Origin: Candidatus Competibacteraceae bacterium
Lineage (GTDB): Bacteria > Pseudomonadota > Gammaproteobacteria > Competibacterales > Competibacteraceae
Assembly (NCBI GenBank): GCA_020444985.1
Contig: JAGRHK010000143.1
Location: 1-5,565, forward strand
Length of the DNA stretch: 5,565 bases
Direction: 5' to 3'
Of the stretch, positions 1 through 5,565 are shown in pieces. The translations under genes were made by a program, and so were the position numbers. The notes under the pieces were generated by a model, which was not told where the DNA came from, ran no database searches, and saw nothing but the letters and a program-made list of their open reading frames with translations. Position 1 is the first letter of the stretch. Every line of letters begins with the position of its first letter.

Positions 1-16
1 TTTTCGAGTTTAGCAT
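1..16 (-). CDS. Possible start of a downstream gene (5' end only)
   Basis: After the MalG-type permease stop, an ATG lies at 16-14 on the minus strand and the frame stays open to the window edge (M-L-N-S-K). An AAGGGA sequence at the end of the permease gene is about 12 bases upstream and could act as a ribosome-binding site, though the spacing is long. In operons of this type the next gene is often an ATP-binding subunit, a glycoside hydrolase or a regulator, but five codons do not allow any identification. Confidence 0.2.
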
Positions 17-25
17 CGCAGATCG

Positions 26-856
26 TTATCCCTTGATCCCGCCCAGCATGATTCCGGCGATGTAGTAACGCTGCAAGATCACGAACAGCAACATGACGGG
101 CAACACGGTCAGCACCGAGCCGGCCATCATCAATTCGGTATCCTGCACATGCTCGCCCAGCAGATTGGCTAACGCGACCGGCAACGTCTGCATGGCGCTG
201 TCGGTCAGCACGATCAGCGGCCACATGAAATCATTCCATGTCCCCATGAAAGTGAAAATCCCCAAGGTGACCAGAATCGGTCGGCACAGCGGCAGCACCA
301 GGGACCAGTAGATGCGAAATTCACTGGCGCCATCCATTCGCGCAGCGTCCAGCAGGCTGTCGGGAATCGCCAGCAAATATTGCCGGATCAGAAAGATGCC
401 GAAAATACTGGCCATGCCGGGAATAATCACGCCCCAGTAGGTATTAATCAGCCCAAACTGCTTGAGCAGCAGGAATAGCGGCAGCATCGCCACCTGGGCG
501 GGGATCACCATGGCCGCCAGCAGGATTCGAAACAGCCGGTCGCGATGACGGAACCGGAATTTGGCGAAGGCGTAGCCCGCCATGGAGTTGACGAACAGGG
601 AAATCAGGGTTACTGCGCTGGCCAAGAGCGTGCTGTTCAACAGATACCGGGCGAGATCGAGGCGCGTGAACAGCGCCGTGTAATGCGCAAAAGTGACGGT
701 GCTGGGCCACAGGCGCGGCGGATAGTGATTCGCTTCGCCGGGCGGCATCAGCGACGCGGCGATCATCCACCACAACGGCGTCAGCGTCAGCAACAGGCCC
801 AGCGCCAGCAGGCTGTACCACAAAACCGGTAGCCCGCGCTGGATCCATCGATTCAC
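26..856 (-). CDS. Carbohydrate ABC transporter permease, MalG-type (CUT1 family)
   Basis: This is the second inner-membrane permease of a sugar-type ABC importer; with its partner it forms the channel through which solute from the binding protein enters the cytoplasm. The product is 276 aa, normal for MalG/UgpE/LacG-like proteins. Hydrophobic segments lie near residues 11-36, 75-98, 108-132, 141-160, 192-216 and 243-264. The cytoplasmic coupling (EAA) loop is at 170-190, reading DAA, then G176 and LP at 189-190; the first Glu of the consensus is Asp here. The C-terminus (YIAGIMLGGIKG) is the usual MalG-type ending. I chose the GTG at 856 because it overlaps the upstream permease stop as GTGA and keeps the first membrane segment; the next Met (residue 31) would lose it. 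The same frame stays open to 1267, but that extension is a shadow of the upstream gene. It ends in TAA at 26-28. Substrate cannot be told from the sequence. Confidence 0.95.
   Translation of the reverse strand: MNRWIQRGLPVLWYSLLALGLLLTLTPLWWMIAASLMPPGEANHYPPRLWPSTVTFAHYTALFTRLDLARYLLNSTLLASAVTLISLFVNSMAGYAFAKFRFRHRDRLFRILLAAMVIPAQVAMLPLFLLLKQFGLINTYWGVIIPGMASIFGIFLIRQYLLAIPDSLLDAARMDGASEFRIYWSLVLPLCRPILVTLGIFTFMGTWNDFMWPLIVLTDSAMQTLPVALANLLGEHVQDTELMMAGSVLTVLPVMLLFVILQRYYIAGIMLGGIKG
853..856 (-). promoter_or_regulatory. GTGA stop/start overlap, MalF-type to MalG-type permease
   Basis: The TGA stop of the first permease (855-853) overlaps the GTG start of the second (856-854) in a GTGA tetranucleotide. 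This junction decides the start of the second permease, which has no suitable ATG. Only a weak GAGA at 866-863 could serve as a ribosome-binding site, again pointing to coupled translation and equal output of the two channel subunits. Confidence 0.85.
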
Positions 857-1743
857 GAGGGTTCTCGCCGCCGCAGCTTTAATTGCAGCATCGTTCCAGC
901 CAGAATCAGTGCAAACAATACAAACGCCACGGCCGAGGCGTAGCCCATGTTCCACCAGCGAAAGCCTTCCTCGTACATCAGCAGCACCACGCTCAAGGTG
1001 CGATTCGCCGGCCCGCCCTGGGTCATGACATAAGGTTCCGCAAACACCTGGAAGTAGCCGATCATGGTCATTAATGCGACGAACAAAAAGGTCGGCCCCA
1101 ACAGCGGCAGGGTGATGTAGCGAAACTGCCGCCAAGCGCCTGCGCCATCGATGCGCGCCGCTTCGTAGAGTTGCGTCGGGATGTTCTGCAATCCGGCGAT
1201 AAAGATAATCATGTTGAAACCGAAATTCTTCCATACCGCCATCAGAATGATCGCCGGCATCGCCCAATTCGGATCACCCAACCAGTCGATAGGGTCGACG
1301 CCTACCAGACTCAGGAGGTAATTCAGTAATCCATAGCGGGGATGGTAGAGATAGCGCCAGACCACGGCCACCGCCACGAGCGTCGTGACCACCGGCAGGA
1401 AGAATGCAGCGCGGAAGAAGCCGGGAAAGCGCGTTAACGGGGCGGTCACCAGCAGTGCCGCGCCCAGGGAAATCCCCACGGACAGCGGCCCGCCCACCAT
1501 TACAAAATAAAAAGTATTGCCGAGCGCCGTCCAGAACAGCGGACTTTGCAGAAGTTGCAGATAGTTGTTGAAACCGATGAAACGCAAGCGGTCGAGATCG
1601 CCCAGCGCATAAATGTCGAAATCGGTAAAACTCAACAATAATGCCGCAAATATGGGCAGAAAGAAAAACACGGCAATCAACAGCAAGGCCGGTGCTAGAA
1701 AAGCCCAGGCGCTGGAAATGCGTAAATGCGGGCGATCCATCAT
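853..1743 (-). CDS. Carbohydrate ABC transporter permease, MalF-type (CUT1 family)
   Basis: This is the first inner-membrane permease of the importer, of the MalF/UgpA/LacF kind, and would pair with the MalG-type subunit encoded just downstream. The product is 296 aa, the length of the short six-helix members that lack the large periplasmic loop of E. coli MalF. Hydrophobic segments lie near 13-38, 75-100, 111-130, 162-184, 214-236 and 268-288. The EAA coupling loop, which docks on the ATPase, is complete: EAA at 194-196, G200 and LP at 212-213, inside YEAARIDGAGAWRQF. The segment after it, ending in VMTQGGP (239-245), is also typical of the family. The start ATG at 1743 overlaps the binding-protein stop (ATGA, 1740-1743); a second ATG follows at 1740, and the sequence does not decide between them. 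The gene ends in TGA at 853-855, overlapping the next gene by 4 bases. Substrate is unknown. Confidence 0.96.
   Translation of the reverse strand: MMDRPHLRISSAWAFLAPALLLIAVFFFLPIFAALLLSFTDFDIYALGDLDRLRFIGFNNYLQLLQSPLFWTALGNTFYFVMVGGPLSVGISLGAALLVTAPLTRFPGFFRAAFFLPVVTTLVAVAVVWRYLYHPRYGLLNYLLSLVGVDPIDWLGDPNWAMPAIILMAVWKNFGFNMIIFIAGLQNIPTQLYEAARIDGAGAWRQFRYITLPLLGPTFLFVALMTMIGYFQVFAEPYVMTQGGPANRTLSVVLLMYEEGFRWWNMGYASAVAFVLFALILAGTMLQLKLRRREPS
1740..1743 (-). promoter_or_regulatory. ATGA stop/start overlap, binding protein to MalF-type permease
   Basis: The TGA stop of the solute-binding protein (1742-1740) lies within the ATGA that starts the first permease at 1743. Only a weak purine stretch (CAGAG at 1757-1753) lies upstream, so translational re-initiation by ribosomes finishing the binding protein is the likely mode. 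A second ATG directly follows (TGATG), which is equally well placed for re-initiation. Confidence 0.85.
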
Positions 1744-3014
1744 GGCGTCAGACTCTGCGCCAGCAACCAGCGGCGCTTTTCCAGAATCCGGTCGACATCT
1801 CGATCCAACGCCGCTAGCGCTTCATCGATCGACATTTCCCGACGAACCGCCAGCTCGGCGTAATAGGCAATGCGATTGGCGATGCGCTCCCATTCCGGAA
1901 TCGGCGGCGTGGGTTGAACGTGCTGTAATTGCTGGCGAAAGGCTTGGGCGTAGCGGTTACTCGCCAACGCGGGAGCGCTCCAGGCCGACTGTCGGGCCGG
2001 CAGGTCGCCGGTCAATTGATAAAATCGCGCTTGCTGTTCGGGCTGCGCGAGATATTCCAGCAGCTTCCACGCGGCGTCCTGGCGTGGCGAAGTCCGGCTC
2101 AGCGCCAGACTGGCGCCGCCAGCCAGTGAAACGCCTGGCAACGCCGCCGTCATCCACTGATTCTGCACAGTCGCCGGCAGCCGCCGCCCAAATTCGCCGA
2201 TATTCCACGGCCCGCTGACGTAAACCGCGAAAGCGCCATTCGCAAATTCCTGATAAATGTTCGCCATCTGACCATGACTGACCGGCGGCGCCAAGCCCTC
2301 ATCAAACAGGCTGAGATAAAAAACAAACGCCTCACGGAAGCGCGGATCCTGGAAATGGCCATACCGGTTTCGGTCGCGCAGCAAGGTTGCACCCTGTTGC
2401 AGGGCGAGAATCACCGGTAACTGCCATTCATTCATCGGCAGCAGGATTGCGTAACGTTCAGCGCCGCCCAGGGTTTTCAGCCGGGCCATGGCTTGCAGCC
2501 AATCGTCCCAGGTCGCCGGCGGTTCGGTAAAACCTACTTTGGCGAGTAAATCGCTTCGATAAAAAAACAATCGGGTATCGACGTACCAGGGCAAGGCCCA
2601 GGTCTGACGGTCCAGGCGGTTCGTGGCCAGAATGCCGGGAAAATAATCGGCCAGCGCAACCGTTGGCCAGGTTTTCAGCCGCGCGTCCAGCGGTGCAAGC
2701 GCGCGCAGCGCCACGAATTCGGGAATCCAGGTATTGCCGAGCTGAAACAGGTCCGGCATCGCATCGCCGGCATAAGCGGTCAACAATTTTTCATGCGCCG
2801 CGCTCCAGGGGATTTGCTGCACCCGCACCCGAATGTCAGGATAACGGCGCTCAAACTCCGGTAACAACGCCCGGACTTGCTCACCTTCCTGGCCCATCGC
2901 CCAGAATTCCACCACGATCGGCCGGTCAGCCGCAGAGCCACAGCCAATCAACCATAGGGCAGCAAACAGGCACAGGGATAATCTGAACAACTGCCTGCCT
3001 GTACCGATGCTCAT
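1740..3014 (-). CDS. Sugar-type ABC transporter solute-binding lipoprotein (family 1 extracellular binding protein)
   Basis: This is the extracytoplasmic receptor of the importer; it captures solute in the periplasm and hands it to the two permeases encoded immediately downstream. The product is 424 aa, normal for MalE-like family 1 binding proteins. Residues 1-25 form a signal sequence (R7 and R11, hydrophobic 12-23) ending in a lipobox LIGC with C25 as the predicted lipidated residue. The mature start VVEFWAMGQEGEQVRALLPEFE (34-55) and the following PDIRV and MPDLFQLGNTWIPEF (86-100) are classic for the family. Further family-like stretches are LPWYVDTRLFFYRSDLL (141-157) and NGAFAVYVSGPWNIGEF (259-275). 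Near the C-terminus, PIPEWERI (371-378) is a common sequence in sugar-binding homologues. The ATG at 3014 has a GGAAG ten bases upstream and gives a complete signal sequence. Maltose-like oligosaccharide, another sugar or a glycerol-phosphate-like ligand are all possible; specificity cannot be read from the sequence. Confidence 0.95.
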   Translation of the reverse strand: MSIGTGRQLFRLSLCLFAALWLIGCGSAADRPIVVEFWAMGQEGEQVRALLPEFERRYPDIRVRVQQIPWSAAHEKLLTAYAGDAMPDLFQLGNTWIPEFVALRALAPLDARLKTWPTVALADYFPGILATNRLDRQTWALPWYVDTRLFFYRSDLLAKVGFTEPPATWDDWLQAMARLKTLGGAERYAILLPMNEWQLPVILALQQGATLLRDRNRYGHFQDPRFREAFVFYLSLFDEGLAPPVSHGQMANIYQEFANGAFAVYVSGPWNIGEFGRRLPATVQNQWMTAALPGVSLAGGASLALSRTSPRQDAAWKLLEYLAQPEQQARFYQLTGDLPARQSAWSAPALASNRYAQAFRQQLQHVQPTPPIPEWERIANRIAYYAELAVRREMSIDEALAALDRDVDRILEKRRWLLAQSLTP

Positions 3015-3086
3015 GATTGACGCGCTTCCGAAACAAATCCTATTCCGACCTTGAACAAGCCTTATCGCCGGCGACCCTCGCCAACC
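3015..3086 (-). other. Intergenic spacer between the adaptor gene and the ABC importer operon
   Basis: This 72-base spacer is the longest non-coding stretch in the window. Read on the minus strand it holds a small perfect hairpin near its start (GGCGA-GGG-TCGCC, 3082-3070), but no run of T follows, so it is not a convincing rho-independent terminator. I found no -35/-10 pair with correct spacing; TAGGAT at 3042-3037 resembles a -10 but lacks a partner. Whether the importer is transcribed from here, from inside the adaptor gene, or by read-through from gshA is undecided. Confidence 0.5.
3025..3029 (-). promoter_or_regulatory. Ribosome-binding site of the solute-binding protein gene
   Basis: GGAAG on the minus strand, ten bases before the ATG at 3014. 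The match to the Shine-Dalgarno consensus is moderate and the spacing slightly long, but it is the best one near this start and supports the chosen initiation codon. Confidence 0.5.
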
Positions 3087-4145
3087 CTATTCCTTATTTG
3101 CTGGCGGATCGTCCAGCGGCGGAATGACCGACACCGGCGCGCCATCGCGAATTTTCAATTGCCCGTCGGTAACCACCTGATCGCCGGCTTGTAACCCCTC
3201 CAGAATCTCGACCTGACCCGGCCGGCGCAATCCCAACTTGACCGGGGTCGTCACCGCCTTACCGTCCACGACTCGGTAAACGAAGATCTGCTGGCCCACC
3301 GGCACAATCGCCTGTTCCGGCGCGACCAGCGCGTTTTCGCGCCGCTCCAGGATCAGATTGACCCGCGCGAACAGTCCCGGCCGCAATCGATTGCCCTTGT
3401 TGGGTAACCGCGCCCGCAACAACACCGTGCGCGTTTCTTCATCCAGCGCCGGATCGATCGCGTAAATGGCTCCCTCGAAACGCTGATCAGGATAGGCATC
3501 CACTCGGATCGCCAGCGTCTGGCCAACCGCTAACCGAGCCAGATAAACCTCAGGCACCCGGAAATCCAGCTTCATCGAGCCAATGCTTTCCAGATTGGCG
3601 ATGTCATCACCGGGTTTGATATAAGCGCCGGGACTGACTTGACGCAAGCCAATCACGCCGTTAAATGGCGCGCGGATCACCGTCTTGCTCAGATGCACCC
3701 GATTCAACGCCTGTTGGGCGCGCGCGGTGTCCAGCCGAGCCTTGGCTTCGTCGAGATTCTGCTGACTGGTCAGATTTTTGCGATTCATATCCTGCAAGCG
3801 CCGGTAACTGCTCTCTTCAAGCGCGAGTTGGGCGGCGCTGCTGGCCAGTTGCGCCTGATATTCTTCCTGATCCAGCGCCACTAATGGCTCGCCCTGGCGC
3901 ACCGCTTGACCTTCGCGGAAATGCAGGGTCGCCACCCGTCCGGCGATTTCCGAGCGGATGACGACCGCCTCATCCGCCCGCAGCGTGCCGACTGCGGTGA
4001 CTTCGATATTCAGGGTCTCGCGGGTCACTGGCGCGACTTTAACCGGCGTTGGCGGACGCTCTTTTTGTTGCGCAAGAACTGGAACAGCGCCAGAAAGGAG
4101 AATAAGCAGGGCACAATATTTAAGATATTTCAGTTGATTATACAT
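3087..4145 (-). CDS. Efflux RND-type periplasmic adaptor subunit (membrane fusion protein, HlyD/AcrA superfamily)
   Basis: Proteins of this family bridge an inner-membrane pump, usually RND, to an outer-membrane channel. The product is 352 aa from the ATG at 4145. Residues 1-25 look like a Sec signal peptide with likely cleavage after VLA (Q26 next); there is no lipobox. Then come the first lipoyl half (about 58-92, with IAGRVATLHFREGQAVRQGEPL), an alpha-helical hairpin (about 93-150, rich in Ala, Gln, Leu and Glu), the second lipoyl half (about 154-190, with VIRAPFNGVIG and PGAYIKPGD), a beta-barrel (about 192-265, with TRTVLLRARLPN and LRPGLFARV) and a membrane-proximal domain (about 270-345). 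The frame is open to 4238, but the 31 extra residues overlap gshA, precede the signal peptide and look like shadow. Eleven bases separate it from gshA, and I see no good Shine-Dalgarno sequence. It ends in TAG at 3087-3089. No pump gene follows, so substrate and partner are unknown. Confidence 0.93.
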   Translation of the reverse strand: MYNQLKYLKYCALLILLSGAVPVLAQQKERPPTPVKVAPVTRETLNIEVTAVGTLRADEAVVIRSEIAGRVATLHFREGQAVRQGEPLVALDQEEYQAQLASSAAQLALEESSYRRLQDMNRKNLTSQQNLDEAKARLDTARAQQALNRVHLSKTVIRAPFNGVIGLRQVSPGAYIKPGDDIANLESIGSMKLDFRVPEVYLARLAVGQTLAIRVDAYPDQRFEGAIYAIDPALDEETRTVLLRARLPNKGNRLRPGLFARVNLILERRENALVAPEQAIVPVGQQIFVYRVVDGKAVTTPVKLGLRRPGQVEILEGLQAGDQVVTDGQLKIRDGAPVSVIPPLDDPPANKE

Positions 4146-4156
4146 AGCGTTTGTAT

Positions 4157-5565
4157 TTACTGCTGGGCGAAATAACGATCCAGGAACGCGTCGAAGGACA
4201 AGGCATCCGTTCTCTCGATCGCTCGCTGTTCGCGCCATGACCGTTCAGCAATCTCGGCAAGAAAGCGGCTTTGTTCTTCGGTCACGGGCGGCGATTCAAA
4301 ATAGCGGCGATGCTGCTCGGAAAAGCGCCGGGCGCAACAGAAAAAGTTCTCGCCGCTCGTATGCATTTCGGCCAGCATCCGGGCGGACGGCGTTCGGTCG
4401 GGATCGGCCAGGGCTTCTCGCTGTTCGGCCAGCGTCGTAGCATACGGTTGTCCCGCTTGCCCCTGGTCCAGCAGCTCACTCACCGGTTGCATTTGCGTAA
4501 ATATCTCGTTCGCCCAGCCGCGCAGCGATAATGATGGCGCACGCCGGCGATGCAAAACCAGCGCTGGATCCCGACCCGTCAACGCCACCGCCATCTGGTT
4601 GGCGTCAATAATGCTACGCTCCTCGGCATCCAGAGGCGGCGATTCGGCCAATAGGCAAAACAACAGGAAAAGCTCCAGAAATTGTAATTGCGCGGCATGA
4701 ACCCCCAGCGGCTCCAGCGGATTAATGTCCACCGAGCGCAATTCGACATAGCTCACCCCGCGCCTTTTCAAGGTCAAGGTCGGTTTTTCATTGCCCTGTG
4801 GAGGTTGCTTGGGCCGCATCGAGGTGTAATATTCGTTCTCGATCTGCAAGATATTCGTGTTGAGCTGACGATATTCGCCATCGACCTTGACGCCAATTTG
4901 CTCATAAGGCGGCCAGTGCATGAGCGTGGCATGGGTCAGGCTGGCAATGTATTCCGCCAGAGAGTTATAGCAGACGTTGACGCCGCTCTTCTTCTCGGTG
5001 CGGTTGGTGTAACCGACGTTGCTCATGCGCAAGGAAGTCGCATAAGGGCCATAACAGGTATGGTCGTCGAATTCCGACAAAGTTGTGGCCTTGCCATCCA
5101 GAAATGACTTGCAAACGGCCGGCGATGCGCCAAACAGATAAAGAATCAGCCAGCCAAAGCGTTGCAGATTGCGAATCAGTCCAAAATAGGATTCCGAGCG
5201 AAAATCCTGGAGCGTGCGCCGGTCGCCTTCCTGATCCTGAAAGGCGGCCCAGAACGGGTCCGGCAGGGAAAAGTTGAAGTGAATGCCGGCGATGACTTGC
5301 ATGATCCGCCCATAGCGCCAAGCCAGCCCGCGCCGATAAACATGTTTCATTTGACCAAGGTTGGAAGCACCATATTCGGCGATGGGAATGCTGGCTTCGC
5401 CCGCTAGGATGCAGGGCATACTGGCTGCCCACAACAGTTCATCGCCAATGTGGGGATAAACAAAACGATGGAGACCGTCCAGAAAACGCAGCGCTTCGCC
5501 GGCATCGGACAGCGGGGGAGTGATAAACTCCAACAATGCCTCGGAATAATCCGTGGTGATATACG
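4157..5565 (-). CDS. gshA: Glutamate-cysteine ligase (gamma-glutamylcysteine synthetase), type 1, 5'-partial
   Basis: The enzyme joins L-glutamate and L-cysteine using ATP to give gamma-glutamylcysteine, the first and usually rate-limiting step of glutathione synthesis in the cytoplasm. The reading frame runs off the right edge: in-frame codons before the leucine pair at 5531-5536 read YITTDYSEA, matching the E. coli region beginning near Trp56 (recalled, not searched). About 468 codons are visible, so some 55 N-terminal residues are missing, including the ATP-site glutamates expected near 27-29. The first possible start inside the window (TTG at 5536) is not the true one. Conserved blocks are the Asp and Glu of TTDYSEALLEF (counterparts of E. 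coli D60 and E67), GIHFNFSLP (His aligned with H150), RFGWLILYLFGASPAVC, YATSLRMSNVGYTN, NILQIENEYY and YVELRSVDINPLEPLGV. Spacing to the E. coli protein is nearly gap-free up to the His. It ends in TAA at 4157-4159. It looks intact and functional. Confidence 0.97.
   Translation of the reverse strand, partial: YITTDYSEALLEFITPPLSDAGEALRFLDGLHRFVYPHIGDELLWAASMPCILAGEASIPIAEYGASNLGQMKHVYRRGLAWRYGRIMQVIAGIHFNFSLPDPFWAAFQDQEGDRRTLQDFRSESYFGLIRNLQRFGWLILYLFGASPAVCKSFLDGKATTLSEFDDHTCYGPYATSLRMSNVGYTNRTEKKSGVNVCYNSLAEYIASLTHATLMHWPPYEQIGVKVDGEYRQLNTNILQIENEYYTSMRPKQPPQGNEKPTLTLKRRGVSYVELRSVDINPLEPLGVHAAQLQFLELFLLFCLLAESPPLDAEERSIIDANQMAVALTGRDPALVLHRRRAPSLSLRGWANEIFTQMQPVSELLDQGQAGQPYATTLAEQREALADPDRTPSARMLAEMHTSGENFFCCARRFSEQHRRYFESPPVTEEQSRFLAEIAERSWREQRAIERTDALSFDAFLDRYFAQQ

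Noticed and set aside
857..1267. An N-terminal extension of about 137 codons on the MalG-type permease, making a 413-residue protein.
   Set aside because: It lies entirely inside the MalF-type permease in another frame, its residues are Arg- and Asp-rich with no family resemblance, and homologues start just before the first membrane segment. The GTG at 856 fits the family and the GTGA overlap.
1613..2218. A plus-strand open frame of 201 codons across the binding-protein/permease junction.
   Set aside because: Its composition is rich in Arg, Pro, Ser and Ala as expected for an antisense frame of GC-rich DNA, and it spans two real genes and their ATGA overlap on the other strand.
3070..3082. 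A rho-independent terminator after the adaptor gene.
   Set aside because: The hairpin is only 5 bp with a 3-base loop and is followed by GGCGATAAGGC rather than a run of T.
4146..4238. A longer adaptor protein starting within gshA.
   Set aside because: The extra 31 residues precede a normal signal peptide and would bury it. The stretch overlaps the well-conserved gshA end, and the extension reads as an out-of-frame shadow.
4688..5107. A plus-strand open frame of 139 codons opposite gshA.
   Set aside because: It sits opposite highly conserved gshA codons and its translation resembles no protein family I recognise. It is explained as an antisense shadow.
1..5565. CRISPR arrays, tRNA or rRNA genes, insertion sequences, or phage or defence genes.
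   Set aside because: Over 98 percent of the window is accounted for by five ordinary protein genes. I saw no regularly spaced repeats, no terminal inverted repeats, no transposase-like or nuclease-like proteins and no tRNA-like folds.

Overview
The window is about 5.6 kb of moderately GC-rich DNA in which every supported gene lies on the minus strand. It therefore reads from right (5565) to left (1). The gene content points to a Gram-negative proteobacterium, most likely gammaproteobacterial. The glutamate-cysteine ligase is of the E. coli-like (type 1) family, there is a periplasmic adaptor of the RND-efflux type, and the binding protein has a lipoprotein signal. No finer placement can be supported from the sequence.

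Right part (3087-5565): gshA, cut at its 5' end by the window edge, encodes glutamate-cysteine ligase, the first enzyme of glutathione synthesis. Eleven bases after its stop codon comes a periplasmic adaptor (HlyD/AcrA-type membrane fusion protein) with a cleavable signal peptide. No RND pump gene follows it in the window, which is unusual for this family.

Middle (3015-3086): a 72-base spacer with a weak Shine-Dalgarno sequence before the next gene and a small hairpin, but no clear promoter or rho-independent terminator.

Left part (26-3014): three genes of a carbohydrate-type (CUT1, MalE/MalF/MalG-like) ABC importer: a lipoprotein solute-binding protein, then two inner-membrane permeases. 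They are joined by 4-base ATGA and GTGA stop/start overlaps, so they are almost certainly one translationally coupled unit. The ATP-binding subunit is absent and must be encoded elsewhere, perhaps further downstream. A possible start codon of the next gene sits at 16-14.

The two halves have no obvious functional link: thiol metabolism and efflux on one side, sugar uptake on the other. This looks like ordinary metabolic and transport gene content. I did not find a new biological system. The most noteworthy points are the adaptor without a pump, its close coupling to gshA, and the lipid-anchored binding protein.
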